A stretch of DNA of 15,650 nucleotides from CAYLOP01 sp964385305 (GTDB taxonomy: Bacteria; Chloroflexota; Anaerolineae; Anaerolineales; E44-bin32). Positions 1 through 7,986 of this stretch are shown in pieces (positions within the stretch are counted from its first letter, which is position 1; every line of letters begins with the position of its first letter). The notes below the pieces were generated by a model. It searched no databases, was not told the DNA's origin, and worked only from the letters and a program-made list of their open reading frames with translations. Position numbers and translations under genes: made by a program. The DNA lies in the NCBI GenBank assembly GCA_964385305.1, contig CAYLOP010000066.1, forward strand, positions 1 to 15,650, given 5' to 3'.

Positions 1-57
1 AGACTTGCATAATGCGTTGTGGGGATGCAGTACCTTTAGCCGGCTAGCTGTGATGGA

Positions 58-96
58 CTAAAATCACCCGGGTCGACCCCAAAGTCGACCCTGGGT
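58..96 (-). terminator. Rho-independent-like terminator of the LysM/M23 lipoprotein cluster
   Basis: Positions 67-77 (CCCGGGTCGAC) pair with 84-95 (GTCGACCCTGGG) in 11 base pairs with one bulged T at 92. A further A66-T96 pair is possible, and the loop is 6 nt (78-83). Read on the minus strand the stem is followed by TGATTTTAG, a short T-run. It starts about 60 nt beyond the stop of the last lipoprotein gene, where an operon terminator is expected. The other direction has only three Ts, so minus-strand use is preferred. Confidence 0.6.
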
Positions 97-121
97 TTAC
101 ACTTCTCCCAATGGGGCTATT

Positions 122-135
122 TGAAACGCGTTTCA
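122..135. repeat. Perfect 14-bp palindrome TGAAACGCGTTTCA
   Basis: The 14-mer is exactly self-complementary, with no central spacer. It sits between the stop of the last lipoprotein gene (155) and the hairpin terminator. The outer TGAAA/TTTCA arms resemble LacI/GalR-family operators, but no promoter or regulator gene is visible beside it, so the operator role is only a guess. Confidence 0.4.
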
Positions 136-154
136 GGATGTTAGTTCAAGGACT

Positions 155-1642
155 CTAGGAGCCATCTGATTTTAGCAATTCATAGAGGATGCGATTCTCG
201 GCGGAGGAAAACTCACTCGCCGGCACAACTTTCGAACCCTTCGTTAACGTGCCTTGGTAGGCTTCTTCTCCATACGCGGTTACCCAGCCATCGAATGTAA
301 ACGGCAGCACGCCTCCGGCCGGTATCCACTCTCCGTTATAGCGACGTGCGATATGAAAATGCGTACCCGTCGATCGACCGCCTTCACAGGATGGATGTCC
401 CAGCACATCCCCCTGCTTCAATATAGCGCCTCCGGAGATGCGATCATTGCTGGCCACATGGAAGAAGAACAGAATCCAGCCAGTGCGCTCATCCCCATCG
501 CCGTCCAGATCAAGGATCACGGTTGCCTCCCCACTGCGAGCGATCACACCGTCCGCCGGTGCTGCGATCCACTCTGCGGAGGGCACACAACCGCTTTCCT
601 CGGAAGGAGGTCCAAAATCTAAGGCACCCAATGGCAGGCTCGTCCCCCAGGAGAAATGAGGCCCTGCTGTGAAATCCCATATGCGATTAGGTAGGAAGGG
701 TAGCGCGAATTCGGGTTGGCGGAGATTACCCGGTATGATGACCTCCTCTAGATCGAAGGGGTCACCCCAAAGCTCCACATAGGTCTGGTAGAAGCCTTCT
801 GGGCTTGTCGCGCGACCGAAATCCTCGCTGCCAAACATTCCAGCGAACACATTTTGAATGGCTACAGTGCCGGCGTTGAGCCAAGCATCGGGTCGTACGA
901 GTAGACCATCCGCGAGTTCGATCTCCCGCAATGTTCCTGTTCGCCAACCATAGTACCCGTCGTTCAAACGTTCACATGCCCAGATCAACTGCCAGAATAG
1001 GTGCTTATAACGGGATTCGCGCACGCCCATGGGATAGATCGCCTCATCTCCCTCTGCAATGGGTTTTGAGAGCGCTTGGGTCCGATACTCCATCAAGGCC
1101 AGTAAAACACGCGGGTTTACCGAGTAGTTGTGTGAGATCACTTCGACCACTTCCCAGGCCGTACGCTGTTGTTGGTACGCAAAATCCGCAAGCTCCGATA
1201 AGAAACCCGGATGTTGTCGTATCTCTGCAGAGATATCAAGCCCCACCGCTGAAGGACCATAGACAATCTCACTGTCGGGGAGAATACGGAAAGGCGAACT
1301 TGTATGGGGCGTATAGTACGCAGGGATCTGCATCGGATAACCCGGTGGCAGCGTTGTTAGGTCCGTAGGCAGATCGGGATTGGCTGCTTGAATTTCACTG
1401 ATTGTCGTGTTGAAATGTGTAGCCAAGGCTTCAAGCGTATCGCCACTTTGTGCGACATAGTCGAACAGTTCGCCAGGGGCATGGGGGCTCCGCGTAGGCA
1501 AAGGTGTAGGCCCTGTGTCGGGAGTAGGTAGTTGTGGCGTGGAAAGGGGCATGGCTTGCGGTACGCCGGTCCCCACACAGGCCGAGAGCGCGAACGATAT
1601 CACAAAACAGGCAGTCCAAACCAACCGAGCGCGAATTCTCAT
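155..1642 (-). CDS. LysM domain / M23 metallopeptidase lipoprotein (paralogue 1)
   Basis: A secreted lipoprotein of 495 residues, predicted to bind and cut peptidoglycan outside the membrane. A basic N-terminus and hydrophobic stretch lead to the lipobox L19-S-A-C22, then a Thr/Pro linker. A LysM-like domain lies at about 62-107 (QSGDTLEALATHF). The middle domain (about 165-300) begins SVNPRVLLALMEY and resembles lytic transglycosylases, but the usual Glu-Ser is Arg187-Thr188. The C-terminal M23 domain has candidate zinc or catalytic residues H329, D342, H395 and H428-x-H430 (GTHFHIARRYNG), plus an acidic loop DLDGDGDE at 378-385. The start at 1642 was chosen because it gives a normal signal peptide and its ATG overlaps the upstream gene's TGA (ATGA, 1642-1639), suggesting translational coupling. 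An upstream AGGAG is about 14 nt away, rather far. The in-frame start at 1678 is less likely. Confidence 0.85.
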   Translation of the reverse strand: MRIRARLVWTACFVISFALSACVGTGVPQAMPLSTPQLPTPDTGPTPLPTRSPHAPGELFDYVAQSGDTLEALATHFNTTISEIQAANPDLPTDLTTLPPGYPMQIPAYYTPHTSSPFRILPDSEIVYGPSAVGLDISAEIRQHPGFLSELADFAYQQQRTAWEVVEVISHNYSVNPRVLLALMEYRTQALSKPIAEGDEAIYPMGVRESRYKHLFWQLIWACERLNDGYYGWRTGTLREIELADGLLVRPDAWLNAGTVAIQNVFAGMFGSEDFGRATSPEGFYQTYVELWGDPFDLEEVIIPGNLRQPEFALPFLPNRIWDFTAGPHFSWGTSLPLGALDFGPPSEESGCVPSAEWIAAPADGVIARSGEATVILDLDGDGDERTGWILFFFHVASNDRISGGAILKQGDVLGHPSCEGGRSTGTHFHIARRYNGEWIPAGGVLPFTFDGWVTAYGEEAYQGTLTKGSKVVPASEFSSAENRILYELLKSDGS

Positions 1643-3189
1643 CTCGAAATTAACGTCTCCTGAGTCGCGCATGAACACGCAAGCACTACCTCACCTCCCT
1701 TCACAAGCGCGCCCTGGTAGGGCTTTGCGCCTGCGCGCGCCACCCAACCACTCAGGGTAAATGGCAGAGGTCCATCGGCTAGAATCCATTCGCCGTTGTA
1801 CTTTCGAGCGATATGGATATGCGTACCCGTTGCGATTCCACCCTCACACGAAGGATGTCCAATAAGGTCGCCTGCCTCTAAAAGCACCCCTTCTTCCACT
1901 CGCCCTCTCTCGGCGATATGAAGGTAGAGGAGCGCCCAACCACTCTGTTCGCGCCCATCGCCGTCCAGATCGAGTACAACGACACCATCGCCGCTGCGCA
2001 CCACCACGCCTGGTGCAGCAGCCACAGACCACGTATCTGAGACCGCGCAACCCGACTCAGTCGATGCAGGCGCAAAGTCCAGTGCCGCCCATGCGCTATC
2101 ACGCTCCCAAGCCCCATGCGGGCCGCCTGTGAAAGCCCAAACCTGACCACGCAGGAACGGCAAGATCATCTCGGGCTGCTCCACCTCAGGTTCATATAGA
2201 GGGTATTGATATGCCCATGGATCGCCGAAGAATTCCGAATAGATCGCCATAAAACCCTCTAAACCGAGGTTGCTCTCCCATGCGTCCGCATCATGATTTA
2301 CAGCAAAGTAGTACTGCAAAGCGACCGTCCCCGCATTGAGATCCGGCGCCAAACGCAGGGTTGAACCGTCCTTTGGCCGCAGTTCCGTTACCATCCCCGA
2401 CCGCCAACCATAATACCCATTCCCCAATTCATTGCAGAGCCATGCGAGCTGACGGAATAACCCGGGAGCCTGTGGTTCTTTGTAACCCAAAGGGTAGTTA
2501 AATGCGTCCCCTGTGGGAGCCGTTGGATTGGTCACCCATCCTGATTCGAACTCAAGTAGCGCCAAGAGCAAGCGCGGGTTCACCGAATGATCCCGGGCGG
2601 AAAGCGCTACGATCTCAGGGCCGTACCGCCATTTCGTACCGACATATTCACGATACCTTGTGAGATATCCACCATACTGCGCGGCGAACGCGGTGACATC
2701 GAAATCTGTGACATGCGGCGAAAACACCAACTCGCTATCCGGGATGAGCCATGTAGAGGAGCTCGTGCCCTTTAAGCGGCTTGGGATCACTAATAACTGG
2801 CCCGGATCGATAAGCACCTGTGCCTTCGGCAAGGGGTCAGGGGAGGTGATATCCTCCGGGAGCACAGCGAAGTGGATGGCAACCGTGTGCAGCGTGTCCC
2901 CAGGTTGTGCGGTGTATAAAACTTGCCCGATCTCATCCGTCACCCGGATCGTAGGTGTCGGTGGGTATGTGGGTGTGATCAAAGGTTCGGGTTTTGACGG
3001 TGTTGCAGTCGGGTTTGGTGTCACCGTTACCACAGGATTACTGAGCGGCTCTAAAGTCCGGGCAGGCTCAAGCTGTGCGTCCCGGGTTTCCCCACTAAAC
3101 TCCTCAACATCCTGCGCGGGGATATCCGCTCGCGAGCATGCAAGGATAGCGATCAGCAAGCCAAAGACCAAGAATAGGATTCGTCGCAT
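1639..3189 (-). CDS. LysM domain / M23 metallopeptidase lipoprotein (paralogue 2)
   Basis: A 516-residue secreted lipoprotein, paralogous to its neighbours on both sides. The signal peptide MRRILFLVFGLLIAILAC gives lipobox Cys18, followed by a long Pro/Thr linker. LysM lies at about 92-136 (AQPGDTLHTVAIHF). The middle domain has SVNPRLLLALLEFESGW, in which E215-S216 aligns with the catalytic Glu-Ser of SLT-type lytic transglycosylases. It is the only one of the three copies to keep that Glu. The M23 domain carries H358, D371, H424 and H457-x-H459 and a DLDGDGRE loop at 407-414. The protein ends near an ACSC motif. The start at 3189 gives a compact signal peptide with a weak AAGG 5 nt upstream. 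An ATG at 3246 would overlap the upstream gene and add a 19-residue N-region, so it is possible but less natural. Confidence 0.85.
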   Translation of the reverse strand: MRRILFLVFGLLIAILACSRADIPAQDVEEFSGETRDAQLEPARTLEPLSNPVVTVTPNPTATPSKPEPLITPTYPPTPTIRVTDEIGQVLYTAQPGDTLHTVAIHFAVLPEDITSPDPLPKAQVLIDPGQLLVIPSRLKGTSSSTWLIPDSELVFSPHVTDFDVTAFAAQYGGYLTRYREYVGTKWRYGPEIVALSARDHSVNPRLLLALLEFESGWVTNPTAPTGDAFNYPLGYKEPQAPGLFRQLAWLCNELGNGYYGWRSGMVTELRPKDGSTLRLAPDLNAGTVALQYYFAVNHDADAWESNLGLEGFMAIYSEFFGDPWAYQYPLYEPEVEQPEMILPFLRGQVWAFTGGPHGAWERDSAWAALDFAPASTESGCAVSDTWSVAAAPGVVVRSGDGVVVLDLDGDGREQSGWALLYLHIAERGRVEEGVLLEAGDLIGHPSCEGGIATGTHIHIARKYNGEWILADGPLPFTLSGWVARAGAKPYQGALVKGGEVVLACSCATQETLISR

Positions 3190-3220
3190 GGACGCCTTAC
3201 GACGCGAATGCAAGGACACC

Positions 3221-4828
3221 TCACCGTGAAATTTGATTGAACTCATTACGGCACGCACATGCCTCGAGCGTAACCGTACTACGTTTCATCGTTCCCTCAT
3301 ATGCGATCCCTGATCCCGCAGATACCCACCCATCCATCACAAAGGGGATATCGCCATCAGCAGGAATCCACATGCCATTATACTTGCGTGCGATGTGAAC
3401 GTGGGTGCCCGTCGAGAAACCACCCTCACAAGAAGCATGCCCTATTCGCTCCCCGGCATGAAGATAAGACCCGGCTTGAACGCGATCGCGCGATTCCACA
3501 TGCATATATAGCAAGACCCATCCGGTTTGTTCGTAGCCGTCGCCGTCCAAATCCTGGATAACCTCTCCCTCCTCCGCCCTCAAGATCAAACCATCCGCCG
3601 CTGCGACCACCCATTCATCCGACCATACGCATCCCAATAACTCCCCAGGTGGGGCAAAGTCCAGCGCCGCCCACCCAGCACCGGATCCCCAGCCTCCATG
3701 TGGGCCTCCTGTATAGGACCACCATGTGCCGGGCTCGAAGGGCAACTGCATCTTCGGTTGTTGCAGACCTTGTGGGAGCAGCGGTTCAACCGCCCGATCG
3801 AAAGGGTTTCCAAAGTTCTGGATCAACGTGTGGTAAAAGCCGCTCTCACCAACAATCTCTCGCCACTGATCCGTTGGAAATAATTGAGAAAAGAAGTATT
3901 GAACCCCAGCCGTACCCGCGTTGATCCCCGCACCCGGCACAACCACACTTCCATCCTCGAAGACATACGGTCCGGCCCAGCCAGCTTCCCATAGGTAGAA
4001 GCCGGCGTTGAGTTGATCCGCAGCCCAAGAGAGCTGAGTGAACAAACCTTCCATCCCGACGCCGTAGACACCAACAGGGAAATATTTTGCCTCTTGCGAA
4101 ACCTCTCGTTTCGTCAACCAACCACTCTGATATTCCAAGATCGCGAGAAGTAATCTTGGGTTGACAGAATATCGTTGTGAGACAAGTTGAACGATCGCTT
4201 CTCCAGTCAGGGATCGCCCTTCGACATCTTCGGTGTAGGTGGCCAAATACCCCTGCGCCGCGCCAACTGCAGCATGGAGGTCGAAGTACAAACTTGCAGG
4301 GCCGTAGACCAACTCGGAATCAGGAATGATCTTGAAACTCGGGCCAGGTGGCAACACAATCGGTGGTGGGACGATCAACATTTGACCGATGGCCAAGTAG
4401 TTAGGATTATAGAGGCCGTTGATAGTGCTCAACTGGTTCGCGCTTACGCCATATCTCACCGCGATCCCGCCCAGCGATTCCCCCGGCTGCACAACATGAT
4501 ATGCGGTATCCGAGCGAATCGATGGCGCCGCGCGGACAGCATCCGGCGTCGGCGTCAGGAAAGGTTCATCCGGTTTGCGTGCGGGCGGCAGTAGATCAAC
4601 GAAGGCAGGCGTTGGAATATCGGTTGCGACAGGCGCCTGCTCCGTTGAAGCCTGTCCAATCCACGGATCGATGATGCGCTGACTCTCGAGAGGGACGTCC
4701 CCGCGCACACAGGCCAGAACCGAGAGGAGCAAAACCCCCGCGCTTAGCGCGACACGTTTCAAGGATCGAGAGCAGGCGCTCAGCCTCCACCCCGACCATC
4801 CTATACTCGTTCTCCTTTTCGAACTCAT
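3221..4828 (-). CDS. LysM domain / M23 metallopeptidase lipoprotein (paralogue 3, first in the cluster)
   Basis: A lipoprotein of 535 residues and the first transcribed of the three copies. A long basic N-region precedes the hydrophobic core GVLLLSVLAC, giving lipobox Cys40. The LysM domain at about 110-154 is the most canonical of the three (YHVVQPGESLGGIAVRYGVS). The SLT-like middle domain reads SVNPRLLLAILEYQSGW, with Gln234 where the transglycosylase Glu is expected. The M23 domain has H377, D390, H443 and H475-x-H477 (GTHVHIARKYNG) and the DLDGDGYE loop at 426-433. An ACAC motif lies near the C-terminus. The start is uncertain: ATG 4828 has AAGGGA about 13 nt upstream, while ATG 4858 and GTG 4864 are in frame and would lengthen the already long N-region. 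Likely role: peptidoglycan hydrolysis or remodelling. Confidence 0.85.
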   Translation of the reverse strand: MSSKRRTSIGWSGWRLSACSRSLKRVALSAGVLLLSVLACVRGDVPLESQRIIDPWIGQASTEQAPVATDIPTPAFVDLLPPARKPDEPFLTPTPDAVRAAPSIRSDTAYHVVQPGESLGGIAVRYGVSANQLSTINGLYNPNYLAIGQMLIVPPPIVLPPGPSFKIIPDSELVYGPASLYFDLHAAVGAAQGYLATYTEDVEGRSLTGEAIVQLVSQRYSVNPRLLLAILEYQSGWLTKREVSQEAKYFPVGVYGVGMEGLFTQLSWAADQLNAGFYLWEAGWAGPYVFEDGSVVVPGAGINAGTAGVQYFFSQLFPTDQWREIVGESGFYHTLIQNFGNPFDRAVEPLLPQGLQQPKMQLPFEPGTWWSYTGGPHGGWGSGAGWAALDFAPPGELLGCVWSDEWVVAAADGLILRAEEGEVIQDLDGDGYEQTGWVLLYMHVESRDRVQAGSYLHAGERIGHASCEGGFSTGTHVHIARKYNGMWIPADGDIPFVMDGWVSAGSGIAYEGTMKRSTVTLEACACRNEFNQISR

Positions 4829-4901
4829 CACGCTTTTTTGTCCCTTAAATCTTGCCATACCCACAATATTTTCGAGCTACCGATATCCATATTGTGCGTA
4901 T

Positions 4902-4930
4902 CTTATAGGGAGGTTCAAGATTCGTGCCAG
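4902..4930 (-). promoter_or_regulatory. Candidate sigma-70-type promoter for the lipoprotein cluster
   Basis: On the minus strand CTGGCA (4930-4925, four of six matches to TTGACA) is followed after 17 nt by TATAAG (4907-4902, five of six matches to TATAAT). The predicted leader to ATG 4828 is about 65-70 nt. It lies between the stop of the DHH-CBS-nucleotidyltransferase gene and the first lipoprotein gene, so it could give the cluster its own transcription. Found by eye only. Confidence 0.4.
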
Positions 4931-4957
4931 GTTCTGACCACATCACCGCCCAAAGCG

Positions 4958-7588
4958 TCAGCCTTCCGCCTTGGATTCCTCCACAAGCCGAGAGAGTAAT
5001 GCTTCTTCCTCCTCAGGCGTTTGGACGATCCCATCCAACCATGCTGCACATAGCTTCCATAGGATGCGGCTGTATTCAGGACCAGGTGGCAAGGTTAGCG
5101 ATCGCAGAGTGCTTCCATCGGCTTTCGGAGAGACATATCGCCACTCAGCCAGGAAGCGGTAGAGTGCTTCACGTGCGTCGGTCCCTTCCGGTAGTGCGAG
5201 CCAAGCTGCAACCAAGGCATTCTCACGTGTCCCCTCTAAAAAGGAGACGTACTCACTCGGCTTCGTTCCTTCCGGCAAGTCTGTTAGGGTAGAACCCACC
5301 CGGCTTGCCTCAAGGATTTCATCTCGAACCATCGCTGAGAAATGCAGCCGGCTACAGACCTCTTGTGCCTGATGACGTGATAGGCGAAATATCATCAGAG
5401 CGTAAAGCATAAAATCCGCGTTCGGCATCTCAGCGAGATTGAATTCAGAGGGCGGCGGGAATGTCTCCGCTGCTTTAACGCGCTCCTCCAGCCAGCCATC
5501 CCATGTCAGGGAAGGATGAATTGCTTCAAGAAGCTGGAGTTCATGGAGCCTAGCCATGATGTCCACGGACTGCGCTTCGTCGAAAATTTGATCGAGTTCA
5601 TGCCGAATGCGATCTCCGCTGACGCGATCCAACAGCGGGGTGGCTTGTTCAAGGAGCTCCAGAGTGCGTTGTTCTATTTTAAATCCAAGGCGCTGTTCAA
5701 GGCGGACTGCTCGCAGCATGCGAGTCGGATCATCCACAAAGCTGATGGAATGTAGAACGCGAATCAATCCCTCCTGCAAATCGCGGCCGCCTCCCCAATG
5801 ATCGAGAAGTTGACCGTAATATCGCCCATCTAGCCTTAACGCCAGTGTATTGATGGTGAAGTCCCGCCGATGAAGATCGAGTTTAATGCTGGACTGTTCG
5901 ACAGATGGTAGCGCTGTGGGATGGGCATAGAACTCCGTACGTGCCGAGACAAAATCAAGGCTCGCAGGCAGCTCCCTCTCCTGTATGGAGGTTTTGCCCA
6001 GCTCTCTGCATAGCGCGGGGTGTGAGCGATCCAGTCTCCATTTGGCGGTCCCAAAACGTCGATGGCTGCTTACTCGTCCACCAAACGAGTCTGCAAGATC
6101 GAGCGCCAGGCTGATCGCATCACCTTCTACAACGAGGTCGAAATCCACACTTGGCTCATCCAGGAGAAGATCACGCACAAAACCGCCCACAATGTAGAGT
6201 GCTGCACCTTGCGCCATTGCTCGCCGAGCAACAAGTTTCAACATCTTCAGCCTCTCAGGAGGCAATGCGCCTTCTAACTTATCGGCCAGGCTGGAGATAG
6301 CGGGCCCTGAAATTGCTGCGCCAAGCGTTTTCAGCAGGTCTGTACGTGTGGCGATGCCTATGATCCTGCCGGATTCCCGATCCGCAACAGGGACCTGTCC
6401 CCAATCATATTGGATCATCATTCTCTGAAGATGCTGCACAGGATTATCCGGATATACGACAAGATTCCCCACTTCCATGATCGTCTCGACGGGGCGATCT
6501 CCCATTCCATGCGTCATCGCCCTATCAACAGCCCTCCTCGTGAGCAAGCCGACAACCTTCCCCTCGTCTACAACGGGATACCCCTCATGCCCGAAGCGCT
6601 GCATCTGCTCTTCGGCGTCCTTGATCCGGTCCGCCGGAGCCAGTAACTGGGGTCCGCGCGACATGATCTCCCCAACCGTGCGAGCAGGCTGGATAACCTT
6701 CTGTAAATAGGCGATTAAATCCTTGCAGATCTCATCCATGTCTCGATCACGGATCAAAGCCGCGGCCGCCTGTCTATGCCCACCTCCCCCAAAGTGTTCA
6801 GCCACTTGACCAATGTCCAATGCTTCTGTGGCTGAGCGGCCGACCATTTGAACACTTCCATCCAGTTCCACCAGTACGATCAATCCATCTGGATCGAAGA
6901 GGTCACGCAGCTTGTGTGCCAAGGTTGAAATTTCATCCACCATCCCATCTGCTTTCCCACAAGCCACGACAACCGACAAGCCGTGCATTTCATGAATCTC
7001 AGCAGCTTCGAGCAATTGATCGAAAAGTCGACGCTGTTCAGCAGAGAGGGGATGGTTGAGAAAATCAAGCGCCATAGTCAGGCTTGCACCACAATCCAGC
7101 AGCCAGGCGGATGCACGCACATCCCGAGAGGTTGTAGTCGGATAGGAGAGGGATCCTGTATCCTCGTAAATCCCCAACAGAAGTAAAGTCGCCGAGATCA
7201 AATCAAGCTCAATATTCGATTTCTGAATTTCGTCAATCAGAATCGTTGTTGTGGCGCCAACCTCCTCGATGTGTTTCGTCCAGGCAGGCTCGAGATTTGG
7301 AGCGGTGGGATGATGATCAATCACATGTACGGCCGTTTGAGGCCCCGCGCCTTTCACGGAGGTCTGGGATTGTGTGTCAACAATTGTCATCCGCTCCACA
7401 CGTCTGCGCGGCAAGTCGCTGTACTCCATCAGTGGCAACTCGTGACCATAAAGCGTTAGGAATGCCCGCACGTTGCGGTTGATTCTCCTAGGCAGCACTG
7501 CATAGGCGTTAGGCTCGAGCAGGCACGCGGCAAGAAGGGAGGCTATCGCATCAAAATCAGCCTGTTCATGCGTGAGGATGATGTGCAT
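4958..7588 (-). CDS. DHH phosphoesterase - CBS pair - CCA/poly(A) nucleotidyltransferase fusion
   Basis: A cytoplasmic 876-residue protein joining RNA or nucleotide phosphoesterase modules to a tRNA nucleotidyltransferase. Residues 1-300 form DHH/DHHA1: H7, D11 and D13 (HEQADFDA), D71, DHH at 91-93, D143 (EDTG), and GGGGH at 267-271. Two CBS domains follow (about 303-360 and 366-425). From about 450 comes a class II nucleotidyltransferase head: GGFVRD at 468-473, catalytic DFD at 482-484, RRDFTIN at 574-580, and DDPTRMLRAVRL at 619-630, where Asp619 stands at the usual Glu of EDxxR. The C-terminal helical part is the tRNA-binding region in this family; no HD domain is seen. Likely role: adding or repairing tRNA 3' CCA (CC-adding, A-adding or full CCA activity cannot be told apart) or poly(A) addition. 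This domain order is known in other bacteria. ATG 7588 has AAAGG about 11 nt upstream. Confidence 0.88.
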   Translation of the reverse strand: MHIILTHEQADFDAIASLLAACLLEPNAYAVLPRRINRNVRAFLTLYGHELPLMEYSDLPRRRVERMTIVDTQSQTSVKGAGPQTAVHVIDHHPTAPNLEPAWTKHIEEVGATTTILIDEIQKSNIELDLISATLLLLGIYEDTGSLSYPTTTSRDVRASAWLLDCGASLTMALDFLNHPLSAEQRRLFDQLLEAAEIHEMHGLSVVVACGKADGMVDEISTLAHKLRDLFDPDGLIVLVELDGSVQMVGRSATEALDIGQVAEHFGGGGHRQAAAALIRDRDMDEICKDLIAYLQKVIQPARTVGEIMSRGPQLLAPADRIKDAEEQMQRFGHEGYPVVDEGKVVGLLTRRAVDRAMTHGMGDRPVETIMEVGNLVVYPDNPVQHLQRMMIQYDWGQVPVADRESGRIIGIATRTDLLKTLGAAISGPAISSLADKLEGALPPERLKMLKLVARRAMAQGAALYIVGGFVRDLLLDEPSVDFDLVVEGDAISLALDLADSFGGRVSSHRRFGTAKWRLDRSHPALCRELGKTSIQERELPASLDFVSARTEFYAHPTALPSVEQSSIKLDLHRRDFTINTLALRLDGRYYGQLLDHWGGGRDLQEGLIRVLHSISFVDDPTRMLRAVRLEQRLGFKIEQRTLELLEQATPLLDRVSGDRIRHELDQIFDEAQSVDIMARLHELQLLEAIHPSLTWDGWLEERVKAAETFPPPSEFNLAEMPNADFMLYALMIFRLSRHQAQEVCSRLHFSAMVRDEILEASRVGSTLTDLPEGTKPSEYVSFLEGTRENALVAAWLALPEGTDAREALYRFLAEWRYVSPKADGSTLRSLTLPPGPEYSRILWKLCAAWLDGIVQTPEEEEALLSRLVEESKAEG

Positions 7589-7676
7589 CTGCTCGATAAC
7601 CTTTCTACGCTTAAAATTTGCCTACGCTCCGCACGGAATTGCTTTTCCTCTACCTCAACCGTACGGTTCGCTGTGG

Positions 7677-7682
7677 ATTATA
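7677..7682 (-). promoter_or_regulatory. Candidate -10 box for the DHH-CBS-nucleotidyltransferase gene
   Basis: A perfect TATAAT on the minus strand, about 90 nt before ATG 7588. No good TTGACA-like hexamer lies 16-18 nt upstream; the nearest, TTGCAA, is 22 nt away. Promoter assignment therefore rests on the -10 match and its position. Confidence 0.3.
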
Positions 7683-7829
7683 CAATGGCCTGGGGATTTG
7701 AGCGTTGCAAAATGCTTCCCACGAAATTCCGGATATGATCTCGACGCTCCTAGATATCACTTTGGGGTTGTTCACTTCTCGATCTCAAAGCAATTGAATC
7801 GAAGATATGCGATGCCGATACCAATACGG

Positions 7830-7857
7830 ATTACAATACTAGCCCGGGAGCGATAAT
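7830..7857 (+). promoter_or_regulatory. Weak candidate promoter for the GNAT gene
   Basis: ATTACA (7830-7835, four of six matches to TTGACA), a 16-nt spacer and GATAAT (7852-7857, five of six matches to TATAAT). The leader to ATG 7987 would be about 120 nt. The region is AT-rich and chance matches are easy. Confidence 0.25.
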
Positions 7858-7986
7858 AACGTCTTTACCTAGTTAATGGAATCGGCATTTGGGCCGACCT
7901 GCAATCTCTCTCCACATCTTGTCCTACTATACAGATCCTGATTAATAGACATCACACATCACTGCTTAGCTAAGGAGAATAAGCAA

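Larger units (their letters stand above)
7589..7986. other. 398-nt intergenic region between divergent genes
   Basis: It separates the minus-strand DHH-CBS-nucleotidyltransferase gene from the plus-strand acetyltransferase gene. Open frames here lack a start with a Shine-Dalgarno site and show no recognisable domain. Candidate signals are a perfect minus-strand TATAAT (7682-7677) and a plus-strand ATTACA-16 nt-GATAAT (7830-7857). A small hairpin (TCGGC 7882-7886 with GCCGA 7893-7897) lies in the presumed acetyltransferase leader. I see no RNA gene or riboswitch. Confidence 0.5.

Noticed and set aside
155..4828. The three similar lipoprotein genes considered as a recombination-derived mosaic or a mobile-element trace.
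   Set aside because: Protein divergence is large, all frames are intact, and no terminal repeats or recombinase gene are visible; old tandem duplication is simpler.
7572..7856. Plus-strand frame of 94 codons in the divergent intergenic region.
   Set aside because: It starts inside the opposite gene's first codons, has no Shine-Dalgarno site and no recognisable domain.
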